DNA of 64,000 bases from Alteriqipengyuania abyssalis (GTDB taxonomy: Bacteria > Pseudomonadota > Alphaproteobacteria > Sphingomonadales > Sphingomonadaceae), in assembly GCF_019857185.1 (NCBI RefSeq), contig NZ_JAHWXP010000001.1:1-64000 (forward strand), read 5' to 3'. This document shows positions 51,056-59,227 of the stretch, one piece after another. Under the pieces are notes generated by a model. That model saw only the letters and a program-made list of their open reading frames with translations. It was not told the origin of the DNA and made no database searches. The translations under genes and the position numbers were made by a program. Within the stretch, counting starts at the first letter, position 1; the number at the start of each line of letters is the position of its first letter.

Positions 51056-52201
51056 ATGAACGCGCATAACAATACCGGGGCCGCACGGCCGGTCATCTCC
51101 GCCACCGGGCTCTTCACGCCCGAGGACAGCATCAGCAACGCCGAACTGGTCGAGAGCTTCAATGCCTTCGTCGACCGGCACAATGCCGCACATGCGGACG
51201 CCATCGCGGCGGGTGAGGTGGAGCCACTGGTCCACAGTTCGGTCGAATTCATCGAGAAGGCGAGCGGGATCAAGGCTCGCCACGTCATCAACAAGACACC
51301 GCTGATCGATCCCGACATCATGGAGCCGCGCCACGAGCCGCGCGGCAACGACGATATGTCGATGATGGCGGAAATCGGCGTCGCCGCTGCGCGCGATGCG
51401 CTGGCACGGGCAGGGCGCGATGCCGCCGACGTCGATGCGGTGCTGTGCGCCGCGTCCAACATGCAGCGGCCCTATCCCGCGATGGCGATCGAGATCCAGC
51501 AGGCGCTCGGGATCGACGGGTTCGCCTTCGACATGAACGTCGCGTGTTCGTCCGCCACTTTCGGCATCCAGACCGCGGCCGACTATATCCGCTCGGGCAA
51601 TGCGAAGAGCGTGCTGGTGGTCAGCCCCGAAATCACCAGCGGGCACCTCAACTGGCGCGATCGTGACAGCCACTTCATCTTCGGCGATGTCGCCACGGCC
51701 GTGCTGGTGGAAGACGTTTCCATCGCACCGGCGGAACACTGGGACATTCTGGGGACGCGGCTGAAGACCGTGTTCTCCAACAACATCCGCAACAATTTCG
51801 GCTTCCTCAACCGCGCGGAGCCGGAGACGATCGGCACGCCGGACAAGCTGTTCGTCCAGGAAGGGCGCAAGGTCTTCAAGGAAGTGGTGCCGATGGTCGC
51901 GCAGATGATCGTCGACGAGGCCGATCGGCTGTCGCTCGATCCCGCGGCTCTGCGTCGCCTGTGGCTGCACCAGGCCAATGCCGGCATGAACCGGCTGATC
52001 GCGCAGCGCGTGCTGGGCCACGAGGCGAGCGAGGACGAGAGCCCGACCGTGCTCGACACATACGGCAATACCTCCAGCGCAGGCTCGATCATCGCGTTCC
52101 ACCTCAACAATTCCGATCTGGTGGCAGGCGACACGGGGCTGATCTGCAGCTTTGGCGCGGGATATTCGGCGGGCACGGTGTTCGTGCGCAAGGTGGCGTG
52201 A
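51056..52201 (+). CDS. 3-oxoacyl-ACP synthase III-like thiolase-fold enzyme
   Basis: 381 residues. FabH-type catalytic triad: Cys in NVACSSATFG (about 163), His in WLHQANAGMN (about 304) and Asn in DTYGNTSSAGS (about 342). It has an N-terminal segment longer than E. coli FabH, rich in HNAAHADAIAAG. It condenses or hydrolyses acyl thioesters; in a catabolic island, a ring-opening or acyl-transfer role is as likely as fatty-acid initiation. Placed 112 bp after the oxidase, same strand. Confidence 0.87.
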   Translation: MNAHNNTGAARPVISATGLFTPEDSISNAELVESFNAFVDRHNAAHADAIAAGEVEPLVHSSVEFIEKASGIKARHVINKTPLIDPDIMEPRHEPRGNDDMSMMAEIGVAAARDALARAGRDAADVDAVLCAASNMQRPYPAMAIEIQQALGIDGFAFDMNVACSSATFGIQTAADYIRSGNAKSVLVVSPEITSGHLNWRDRDSHFIFGDVATAVLVEDVSIAPAEHWDILGTRLKTVFSNNIRNNFGFLNRAEPETIGTPDKLFVQEGRKVFKEVVPMVAQMIVDEADRLSLDPAALRRLWLHQANAGMNRLIAQRVLGHEASEDESPTVLDTYGNTSSAGSIIAFHLNNSDLVAGDTGLICSFGAGYSAGTVFVRKVA

Positions 52202-52258
52202 TGATCCTGCAAGCGTCTGTACCGGAAGCGGGGGCGAGACGCCTTGGCTGGTGAGATC

Positions 52259-52981
52259 ATGGACAATCGCGGTCGCGGCGAAGCGCGCGGCGGTCTGCCG
52301 TCGGTTCACCCGGAAGGGCGCAAGTATGCGCTGATCTGTGCGGGGCTATCGCTTATCGCGGCCTTGCTCGCGTGGGAGACGATCGCCTGGCCGCTGGCTT
52401 TCTTGAGCGTTTGTATCCTCGCATTTTTCCGCGATCCGGAACGCGTGGTTCCGCGCGGCGATGATCTGCTGGTGTCGCCGGCGGACGGGATCGTGACCCA
52501 GATCACGCAGGTCGAACCGCCGCTGGAAATGCGCGGTGATGACGGTGGGCTTGGCAGTTCGCCGCTGACCCGCATCTCGATCTATCTCAGCGTTTTCGAC
52601 GTGCACATCAACCGCAGCCCGTGTGCGGGCACGATCGGGCGGATGAGCTATATTCCCGGCAAGTTCGTCAACGCCGAGCTCGACAAGGCGAGCGAGGAGA
52701 ACGAACGCCAGCATCTGGTCGTGATGCGCAGCGATGGCGTGGCAATCGGGATGACGCAGATCGCCGGGCTGGTCGCGCGGCGGATCGTGCCCTTCGTCAA
52801 GCCGGGCGATATCGTCGCCGCAGGGCAGAGGCTCGGCCTGATTCGTTTCGGCAGCCGGGTCGATCTCTACCTGCCGGCAGGAACCTCCCCCCAAGTGCTC
52901 ATGGGTCAGCGGGTGACCGCGGGCGAGACCGTGCTGGGGCGGCTGGGCGTTTCCGCCGAGCTTGAAGGCCTCCAGCAGTAA
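52259..52981 (+). CDS. psd: phosphatidylserine decarboxylase, short form
   Basis: 240 residues from ATG 52259. One or two N-terminal membrane helices (about 24-57), then [10 protein letters not shown] and [15 protein letters not shown]. The self-cleavage site is the Gly-Ser of [12 protein letters not shown], where Ser becomes the pyruvoyl group. It makes phosphatidylethanolamine. The usual neighbour pssA is not downstream here; a small membrane protein on the other strand follows instead. Probably unrelated to the catabolic island. Confidence 0.94.
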   Translation: MDNRGRGEARGGLPSVHPEGRKYALICAGLSLIAALLAWETIAWPLAFLSVCILAFFRDPERVVPRGDDLLVSPADGIVTQITQVEPPLEMRGDDGGLGSSPLTRISIYLSVFDVHINRSPCAGTIGRMSYIPGKFVNAELDKASEENERQHLVVMRSDGVAIGMTQIAGLVARRIVPFVKPGDIVAAGQRLGLIRFGSRVDLYLPAGTSPQVLMGQRVTAGETVLGRLGVSAELEGLQQ

Positions 52982-52995
52982 CAGTCGGCAGAAGA

Positions 52996-53253
52996 TCAGG
53001 CGGCGGCGCGCAGCCCTGCGGGTGCGGCGCGGTGCGGCGCATTCTTGCGACGGGTACGAAGCGAAGGGGCGGGGCGGTTGCCGCCCGCGATCGTTGCAGC
53101 GCCACTTGCCTGGCCGTTATCGGCCCGCAGCGTCCGCAATTGCGCTGCGAGCGCACGATAATGGCGTGCGCCGCGCAGCAGGCTGTCGGTCGCCGACAGC
53201 AGCGCAACAATGATAGTGGCGACAAGCAGGCAGGTAATGGCGAACGCGATCAT
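52996..53253 (-). CDS. small single-TM protein with SOS-type promoter
   Basis: 85 residues from ATG 53253, eight bases after GGAG; longer forms from 53274 or 53334 are possible. One membrane helix at the N-terminus (about 2-22, IAFAITCLLVATIIVALLSA), then a helical stretch (LLRGARHYRALAAQLRTLRAD) and a very basic C-terminal tail (RTRRKNAPHRAA). No family was recognised. A LexA-type box lies inside its predicted promoter at 53367-53395, so DNA damage may induce it. Small SOS-induced membrane proteins in other bacteria (SidA in Caulobacter, YneA in Bacillus) block division; homology to them is not claimed. Confidence 0.65.
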   Translation of the reverse strand: MIAFAITCLLVATIIVALLSATDSLLRGARHYRALAAQLRTLRADNGQASGAATIAGGNRPAPSLRTRRKNAPHRAAPAGLRAAA

Positions 53254-53366
53254 GGTTTGTACTCCGACCTTCATCCTCCAAAGAGCCGGTGCAAAAGAGC
53301 TGGACCGGCTGTGGAAAACGTGGTGATAATCCATCAGCGACTCACGATGTTCCGCTGATGAACGTC

Positions 53367-53395
53367 AATGTTCTTCATTTGTTCTCGCCTGTCAA
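53367..53395 (-). promoter_or_regulatory. promoter overlapping an alphaproteobacterial LexA box
   Basis: Minus strand: TTGACA (53395-53390), 17 bases, AACATT (53372-53367). The spacer and -10 contain GAAC-N7-GAAC (plus strand GTTC-N7-GTTC, 53370-53384), the SOS operator form established for alphaproteobacteria. Extra half-sites GTTC (53349) and GAAC (53360) continue at 10-11 bp spacing. Confidence 0.7.
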
Positions 53396-53505
53396 GGCAA
53401 ATCGGGTCGATCTTCACCACAGGTGCGTCGAATTGAGGCTGGATTTTCGATCCGGTGATCGCTAAGTGCGCGCCTTCCGCGGAAGGATTCGCGGGAAAAT
53501 CCACA

Positions 53506-53585
53506 TGGAAGGCATCATAAACCGGTGCTCAAGGCGGGCTCTCCGCCGCGGGTTACCGCCTTCCAGAGGTCCAACCGGAAAGGAA
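53506..53585 (+). promoter_or_regulatory. structured 5' leader of rpsB
   Basis: Nested stems: TGGAAGGC (53506-53513) with GCCTTCCA (53558-53565), AACC (53520-53523) with GGTT (53551-53554), and GGCGG (53533-53537) with CCGCC (53543-53547). The ribosome site AAAGGAAA follows. S2 autoregulates its mRNA in other bacteria; whether this structure does so is inference. Confidence 0.5.
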
Positions 53586-53591
53586 ATACCT

Positions 53592-54335
53592 ATGGCGGCT
53601 CCTACCGTCACGATGCAGCAACTGATCGAGGCCGGCGCACACTTCGGCCACCAGACCCACCGCTGGAACCCGCGCATGAAGCCGTACATCTTCGGCGCGC
53701 GCAACGGTGTCCACATCATCGACCTGTCGCAGACCGTGCCCCTGATGGCGCGCGCGCTCGATTTCGTCGCCTCCACCGCGCAGGCGAACGGCAAGGTCCT
53801 GTTCGTCGGCACCAAGCGCCAGGCGCAGGAGCCCGTGGCCGAAGCGGCCCGCATGAGCGGCCAGCACTTCGTCAACCACCGCTGGCTGGGCGGCATGCTG
53901 ACCAACTGGAAGACCATTTCCGGTTCGATCAAGCGCCTCAAGACGCTGGAAGAACAGCTTTCGGGCGACACCAGCGGCCTGACCAAGAAGGAAGTGCTCA
54001 ACCTTACCCGCGAACGTGACAAGCTCGAGCTGTCGCTCGGCGGCATCCGCGACATGGGCGGCATTCCCGACGTGATGATCGTGATCGACGCCAACAAGGA
54101 AGACCTCGCGATCAAGGAAGCCAACGTGCTTGGCATCCCCGTGGTTGCGGTGCTCGATTCGAACACCGACCCGACCGGCATCGCCTTCCCCGTTCCGGGC
54201 AACGACGATGCGGCGCGGGCCGTGCGCCTGTACTGCGACGCCTTCGGCGAAGCGGCGCGCAAGGATGGATCGAACGATCCGGGCGTTGGCGAGATGGAAA
54301 ATCCGCCTGCCGAGGCAGCCGAAGCAACCGCGTAA
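53592..54335 (+). CDS. rpsB: 30S ribosomal protein S2
   Basis: 247 residues from ATG 53592, seven bases after AAAGGAA. S2 signatures: [35 protein letters not shown]-like stretch, [27 protein letters not shown] and [12 protein letters not shown]. It closes with an acidic, Ala/Glu-rich tail. It is part of the small subunit; tsf follows in the standard order. Confidence 0.97.
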   Translation: MAAPTVTMQQLIEAGAHFGHQTHRWNPRMKPYIFGARNGVHIIDLSQTVPLMARALDFVASTAQANGKVLFVGTKRQAQEPVAEAARMSGQHFVNHRWLGGMLTNWKTISGSIKRLKTLEEQLSGDTSGLTKKEVLNLTRERDKLELSLGGIRDMGGIPDVMIVIDANKEDLAIKEANVLGIPVVAVLDSNTDPTGIAFPVPGNDDAARAVRLYCDAFGEAARKDGSNDPGVGEMENPPAEAAEATA

Positions 54336-54424
54336 CCGCGGCTTCACAATCGCTGACTAGCGACCCGGAGCGGATCGACCCGTTCCGGGGACGCTGACCA
54401 CATTCAAATTCAAGGATACGATCG

Positions 54425-55351
54425 ATGGGCGCTTTTACCGCCGCTGACGTAAAGAAACTCCGCGAGAAGACCGGCGCGGGCATGATGGACGCCAAGAAGG
54501 CTCTCGAAGCCGCCGATGGCGACGTCGAAGCCGCGGTCGACGCACTGCGCGCCAAGGGCCTCGCCACCGCACAGAAGAAGTCGAGCCGCACCGCAGCCGA
54601 AGGCCTGGTCGGCGTGGCCGTCGACGGCACCAAGGGTGTCGCGGTCGAGGTGAACTCGGAAACCGATTTCGTCGCCAAGAACGACCAGTTCCAGGATTTC
54701 GTCCGCAAGACCACGCAGGTCGCGCTGGGCGCGAACAGCGACGACGTCGAAGCGCTCAAGGGCATGGATCATCCCGATGGCGGCACGATCGGCGACAAGC
54801 TGACCAACAATGTCGCGACCATCGGCGAGAACCAGCAGGTCCGCCGGATGAAGTCCGTCTCGGTCGCGCAGGGCCTCGTCGTGCCTTACGTTCACAACGC
54901 GGTTTCGCCGAACCTCGGCAAGATCGGCGTGCTCGTCGCGCTTGAGAGCGAGGCGGATACCGCGACGCTCGAAACGCTCGGCACCAAGCTGGCCCAGCAC
55001 ATCGCGGCCGCGTTCCCGCAGGCGCTCAACGCCGAAGGTCTCGACGCCGAGCTGATCGAGCGCGAGCGTGCGATCGCCAAGGAAAAGGCAGCCGAGAGCG
55101 GCAAGCCCGAGAACGTGCAGGAAAAGATGGTCGAAGGTGCGGTGGCGAAGTTCGCCAAGGAAAACGCGCTGCTGAGCCAGATCCTGGTGCACGACAACAA
55201 GACCCCGATCGAGCAGGTCGTCGCGCAGGCCGGCAAGGAAGCCGGCAAGCCGATCGTCCTGAAGGACTACGTCCGCTTCCAGCTGGGCGAAGGCATCGAG
55301 AAGGAAGAAAGCGACTTCGCAGCCGAAGTCGCCGCGGCGGTGAAGGGCTAA
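54425..55351 (+). CDS. tsf: translation elongation factor Ts
   Basis: 308 residues. N-terminal EF-Tu-binding domain [20 protein letters not shown] (about 8-27), core [15 protein letters not shown] (about 78-92) with the TDF motif that displaces Mg from EF-Tu, and the C-terminal dimerisation module. It regenerates EF-Tu-GTP. It lies 89 bp after rpsB and ends at a strong terminator. Confidence 0.97.
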   Translation: MGAFTAADVKKLREKTGAGMMDAKKALEAADGDVEAAVDALRAKGLATAQKKSSRTAAEGLVGVAVDGTKGVAVEVNSETDFVAKNDQFQDFVRKTTQVALGANSDDVEALKGMDHPDGGTIGDKLTNNVATIGENQQVRRMKSVSVAQGLVVPYVHNAVSPNLGKIGVLVALESEADTATLETLGTKLAQHIAAAFPQALNAEGLDAELIERERAIAKEKAAESGKPENVQEKMVEGAVAKFAKENALLSQILVHDNKTPIEQVVAQAGKEAGKPIVLKDYVRFQLGEGIEKEESDFAAEVAAAVKG

Positions 55352-55372
55352 CGCCTCTTCGTCATCGACGCT

Positions 55373-56266
55373 TTATTTCGCGGCCGTCGGGTTTCTGCCC
55401 GGCGGCCGCATTTTTATGAGCCAAATCTCGGGCCCCGTGCCGAAGCGGATCGGGAGCAGGCTGGTGCCGAGCCCCGCGCCGACTATGGCGGTCCCGGCGG
55501 GATCGTTGGTCCTGCCGCAGGCAAAGCGGTCGCCGTAGCGCGACTGGGTCGCGATCGCGCCGACCAGCGGTAGCCTGATCTGGCCGCAATGCGTATGGCC
55601 CGCGAGGATGACCGAGCCTTTAGGCAGGTCTGGCAGCGGATCGGGACTGTGGCTGAGGATGATGCGGCCACCCTTCAGCCGGTCCATCGCGGCCAGCGTT
55701 TTCGGTATGTCGTCGCGGCCCGTGTAATCGTCGTCGAGCCCGCCGATCAGCAGCGGTCCGGCCTGCGCCGCTGCGTTCTCCAGCACGGTGATCGGCGTTT
55801 TGGCCAGCTCCCGCTTGAGCGCGGGCCACCCGAACCAGTGATCGTGGTTGCCGGGGACGAGGAAGACACCCAGCGGCGCCTTCAGTCCGGCCAGCGGCGC
55901 GACAATTTCGTTCGGGCGATAGACGTGGGACGCACCGCGCTTCTCGCTTACCAGATCGCCCGCGATCAGCACTGCGTCTGGCCGCAATGCGTTGATCTGC
56001 GCGACGATGCGCTCCACCCGTTCCGGCGGCATGTCGGGCCCGGCGACGTGAATGTCGGAGATCAGCGCCACGGTCACGGGCGCGCTGTCTGCGGGCATGT
56101 CGGACAGGGTCACCGTGGTCGCGCGCACAACCGGATCGCCGAGCGTGTTCTGCCACGCCTTGATGCCCGTGATCGCTGCGAGCACGACCAGCGGCAATAA
56201 CAGCCAGCGCAGCCGCGGGAGACGTGGGCGAGAGATCGGCTCGGAAGGCTCGGGTAAGGCAGGCAT
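55373..56266 (-). CDS. membrane-anchored metallophosphoesterase (YkuE/YaeI-like)
   Basis: 297 residues from ATG 56266, preceded by GGACAG. One N-terminal membrane helix (about 20-40, LRWLLLPLVVLAAITG). Calcineurin-like motifs in order: LISDIHVAG (D-x-H), GDLVSE (GD), GNHDHW (GNHD), ILSHSPDP and GHTHCGQIRLP (GHTH). It hydrolyses phosphodiesters or phosphomonoesters, with lipid pyrophosphates or UDP-diacylglucosamine as known substrates of relatives. It sits opposite-strand between tsf and pyrH, which are normally adjacent, and its 3' end overlaps the tsf terminator. Confidence 0.9.
   Translation of the reverse strand: MPALPEPSEPISRPRLPRLRWLLLPLVVLAAITGIKAWQNTLGDPVVRATTVTLSDMPADSAPVTVALISDIHVAGPDMPPERVERIVAQINALRPDAVLIAGDLVSEKRGASHVYRPNEIVAPLAGLKAPLGVFLVPGNHDHWFGWPALKRELAKTPITVLENAAAQAGPLLIGGLDDDYTGRDDIPKTLAAMDRLKGGRIILSHSPDPLPDLPKGSVILAGHTHCGQIRLPLVGAIATQSRYGDRFACGRTNDPAGTAIVGAGLGTSLLPIRFGTGPEIWLIKMRPPGRNPTAAK
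55380..55415 (+). terminator. terminator of rpsB-tsf inside the antisense metallophosphoesterase gene
   Basis: GCGGCCGTCGGG/CCCGGCGGCCGC, 12 bp with one G-U pair, a TTTCTG loop, and ATTTTT tail, 28 bp after tsf. On the minus strand the same DNA encodes the last residues of the phosphoesterase. Confidence 0.9.
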
Positions 56267-56402
56267 TGGTGCGATCTGTCCTAAAGCTGGCCGTGCGACA
56301 AGCCGATGCCCGCGCGATGAAAACCGCGTGCGCCGCCGTTGCCACCCGCCTGCTTGCGGGTTAGGGGCAAACGCCTGCCTGTAAAGTCGAGACCCTATTC
56401 CC

Positions 56403-57122
56403 ATGCCGATCAAGAACGCCAAGCGCATCCTCCTGAAACTCTCAGGCGAAGTGCTGATGGGCGAACAGGAATTCGGCATCGACCCGGCTTTCGTCCTCGA
56501 GCTGGCGCAGGAAGTGAAGCAGGCGAAGGACGAAGGGTGGGAAATCTGCCTCGTCATCGGCGGGGGCAACATCTTCCGCGGCATGGCCGGCGCGGCGCAG
56601 GGGATGGACCGTGCGCAGGCGGATTACATGGGCATGCTGGCCACGGTGATGAATGCGCTGGCGATGCAGAGCGCGCTCGAACAGCTGGGCGTGCCCACGC
56701 GCGTGCAGTCCGCCGTGCAGATGGATCAGGTGTGCGAGCCGGTGATCCGTCGCCGGGCGGAGCGTCACCTGGAGAAGGGCCGCATCGTGATCTTCGCCGC
56801 AGGCGTCGGCGCGCCCTATTTCACCACCGATAGCGGGGCCGCCCTGCGTGCGGCCGAAATGCGCTGCGATGCGCTTTTCAAGGGCACCAGCGTGGACGGG
56901 GTCTATGATTCCGATCCCAAGAAGAACCCGCAGGCAAAGCGTTACGACAGCGTCACCTACGACAAGGTGCTGGCAGACAATCTGAGGGTGATGGACGCGA
57001 GCGCCGTGGCGCTGTGCCGCGACAACAACATCCCGATCGTCGTCTTCTCGATCCGCGAAAAGGGTAATCTTGCCCGTGTTCTCGCAGGCGAAGGCGTGCA
57101 AACGATCGTTCAGGAAGACTAG
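56403..57122 (+). CDS. pyrH: uridylate kinase (UMP kinase)
   Basis: 239 residues. Amino-acid-kinase fold: [21 protein letters not shown] (split: [10 protein letters not shown]), [12 protein letters not shown] (about 55-66), [34 protein letters not shown] (about 138-157) and [11 protein letters not shown]. It phosphorylates UMP to UDP. It precedes frr by 29 bp, the usual order, and must have its own promoter because the upstream gene is on the other strand. Confidence 0.97.
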   Translation: MPIKNAKRILLKLSGEVLMGEQEFGIDPAFVLELAQEVKQAKDEGWEICLVIGGGNIFRGMAGAAQGMDRAQADYMGMLATVMNALAMQSALEQLGVPTRVQSAVQMDQVCEPVIRRRAERHLEKGRIVIFAAGVGAPYFTTDSGAALRAAEMRCDALFKGTSVDGVYDSDPKKNPQAKRYDSVTYDKVLADNLRVMDASAVALCRDNNIPIVVFSIREKGNLARVLAGEGVQTIVQED

Positions 57123-57151
57123 AGTTCACAAGGGTACGAGGAAGGCCGATC

Positions 57152-57709
57152 ATGGCGAAATACGACAAGAGCGATATCGAGCGCCGGATGCAGGGCGCGG
57201 TGGAAAGCCTGAAGGGCGATCTGGCGGGCCTGCGCACGGGCCGTGCGAACACCAGCCTGCTCGATCCCGTGGTGGTCGAGGTCTACGGATCGATGATGCC
57301 GCTCAACCAGGTGGCGACAGTCTCCGCTCCCGAACCGCGCATGCTCAGCGTGCAGGTGTGGGACAAGGCCAATGTCAGCGCGGTTGAGAAGGGCATCGCG
57401 CACGCGAACCTGGGCCTCAATCCGATGCAGGACGGCCAGACGCTGCGCATCCCGATGCCCGACCTGACCGAGGAACGCCGCAAGGACCTTGCCAAGGTCG
57501 CCGACAAATATGGCGAGAGCGCGAAGATCGCGATCCGCAACGTGCGCCGCGACGGGATGGAAGCGCTCAAGGAAGACGAGAAGAAGAAGGACATTTCCGA
57601 GGACGATCGCAAGCGGTCGGAGGACGAAGTCCAGAAGCTGACCGACAAGTATGTCGCCGACACGGATACCGCCGTCGAGCACAAGAAGAAGGAAATCCTG
57701 TCGCAGTGA
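57152..57709 (+). CDS. frr: ribosome recycling factor
   Basis: 185 residues, the family length. Long three-helix bundle with [20 protein letters not shown] at the start, [16 protein letters not shown], then [19 protein letters not shown] in the second half. It splits terminated ribosomes with EF-G. pyrH-frr-uppS order is conserved. Confidence 0.97.
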   Translation: MAKYDKSDIERRMQGAVESLKGDLAGLRTGRANTSLLDPVVVEVYGSMMPLNQVATVSAPEPRMLSVQVWDKANVSAVEKGIAHANLGLNPMQDGQTLRIPMPDLTEERRKDLAKVADKYGESAKIAIRNVRRDGMEALKEDEKKKDISEDDRKRSEDEVQKLTDKYVADTDTAVEHKKKEILSQ

Positions 57710-57830
57710 TGGGCTGCCCAGCCACCGGTCGAGCCGAGCTGGTGGCGCTGTGCGCCGTCCGCGACTACAAGGGGCCAGCGCGCGCTCGCCCCTTGTGCTT
57801 CGACCGGTTGATCGAGGGCAGGCTCTGACG

Positions 57831-58511
57831 ATGCCGGAAGAAAACCAGGCCAGACATGTCGCCATCATCATGGATGGCAATGGACGCTGGGCGAAGCGCC
57901 GCGGCCTGCCGCGCGCGATGGGCCACAAGCGCGGGGTGGAGGCGGTCCGCAAGCTGGTCCGCAGCCTGGAAGGCACCGGGATCGAGTGCCTGACGCTCTA
58001 CGCCTTCAGCACCGAGAACTGGAAGCGCCCGGAGGAAGAGGTGTCCGACCTCATGAACCTCATGCGCAGCTTCATCCGTTCCGACCTCGAGGAATTCGTG
58101 GCCAACGGCGTGCGGCTGAAGATCGTCGGCGACTGGCGCGCGCTCGATCCCGATATCGTCGCGATGCTGGAGGACGCGCTGGAGCGTACCGCAGGCGGCA
58201 CGCGCACCGTGGCGGTCGCGCTCAATTACGGCGCGCAGCAGGAAATCGCAGCCGCAGCCCGTGCCGCGGCGGAAGAAGGTGAGATCACCCCGGAGGCGAT
58301 CGAGCGGCACCTGTTTACCGCCGACCTGCCACCGGTCGACCTGCTGATCCGCACCAGCGGCGAGGTGCGCCTGTCGAATTTTCTGCTATGGCAAATGGCT
58401 TATGCGGAAATGATTTTCGTCGATACGCTGTGGCCGGACTTTGGCCCTGAAGATTTGCGCAAGGCTTTGGACGTCTTTGCGAAGAGGGAGAGGCGCTATG
58501 GAGGCCGCTGA
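57831..58511 (+). CDS. uppS: undecaprenyl diphosphate synthase
   Basis: 226 residues from ATG 57831. Cis-prenyltransferase motifs: HVAIIMDGNGRWAKRRGLPR with catalytic Asp (about 15), LTLYAFSTENWKRP (about 62-75), VALNYGAQQEI, and the C-terminal DLLIRTSGEVRLSNFLLWQ with RxSG. It builds the C55 carrier for peptidoglycan and O-antigen. The next gene, cdsA, starts inside its last 14 bases. Confidence 0.96.
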   Translation: MPEENQARHVAIIMDGNGRWAKRRGLPRAMGHKRGVEAVRKLVRSLEGTGIECLTLYAFSTENWKRPEEEVSDLMNLMRSFIRSDLEEFVANGVRLKIVGDWRALDPDIVAMLEDALERTAGGTRTVAVALNYGAQQEIAAAARAAAEEGEITPEAIERHLFTADLPPVDLLIRTSGEVRLSNFLLWQMAYAEMIFVDTLWPDFGPEDLRKALDVFAKRERRYGGR

Positions 58512-59220
58512 GAGCGACGGCGCAGACAAGCCGACGCTGGAAGAGGTGCGCGAGCATTCGCGGCGCAAGACGCTGGGCATCAGGGCCGCCTCTGCGGCGG
58601 TGATGCTCGCGATTGCGGTTGCGGTGTACTGGGCGCTGGGCGCCCGGGGTCTGGACATCATCGTGGCGGTGGTCGCCGCGCTGTGTTTCTTCGAACTGCT
58701 GTTCCTGATCGTGAAGGCGACCGACAACGTCGCATTCCGGCTGGCGGGAATCCTGGCAGGCGCGGTCTATATCGGGCTTGCGGCGCTGATCCTGATCGAT
58801 TTCGACGTGCAGTATTTCTACATGGCGATCGCGGTCGTCGTGCTCGCCGATACCTTCGCCTATATTTTCGGGACGCTGATCGGCGGCCCGCGCATCATGC
58901 CCAAGGTCAGCCCGAACAAGACCTGGGCGGGGCTGATCGGGGGAATGTTCGGCGGCTTCCTCGCGCTGACCCCGCTGATCTATCTCTCTTCACGGATCAT
59001 GGGCGTGCTGGACATGCAGGCCCTGACCGTCGCCGCCGTCGCCGGGCCTGTCCTGGCGGTGATCGCGCTGGCCGGCGACCTGTTCGAAAGCTGGTTGAAG
59101 CGTAAGGCGGGGGTCAAGGATTCCAGCCGCCTGATCCCGGGCCATGGCGGCTTCTTCGACCGGTTCGACGGCGTCATCCCGGTCGCGATCGTGATCGGCG
59201 TGATCGTGTCCCTGGCGTGA
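58498..59220 (+). CDS. cdsA: phosphatidate cytidylyltransferase
   Basis: 240 residues from ATG 58498. Six or seven membrane helices; the CDP-diglyceride synthase signature SWLKRKAGVKDSSRLIPGHGG (shown as SWLKRKAGVKDSS) is near the C-terminus (about 199-219), and PKVSPNKTWAGLIGG is in the middle. It makes CDP-diacylglycerol for all phospholipids. Overlap with uppS and 7-bp spacing to dxr indicate one operon. Confidence 0.96.
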   Translation: MEAAESDGADKPTLEEVREHSRRKTLGIRAASAAVMLAIAVAVYWALGARGLDIIVAVVAALCFFELLFLIVKATDNVAFRLAGILAGAVYIGLAALILIDFDVQYFYMAIAVVVLADTFAYIFGTLIGGPRIMPKVSPNKTWAGLIGGMFGGFLALTPLIYLSSRIMGVLDMQALTVAAVAGPVLAVIALAGDLFESWLKRKAGVKDSSRLIPGHGGFFDRFDGVIPVAIVIGVIVSLA

Positions 59221-59227
59221 TCGGCTG

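Larger units (their letters stand above)
53254..53591. other. 338-bp intergenic region: SOS-type promoter and rpsB leader
   Basis: From left to right it holds the leader of the small minus-strand gene, GTTC/GAAC half-sites at 53349-53384, a promoter for that gene at 53367-53395, a perfect palindrome CCTTCCGCGGAAGG at 53473-53486, and a nested stem structure just before rpsB. No gene is seen inside it. Confidence 0.7.

Noticed and set aside
52201-52254. 17-codon frame starting at the KAS III stop codon (TGATG overlap)
   Set aside because: Coupling geometry is present but the peptide is too short to support, and psd starts 5 bp later with its own ATG.
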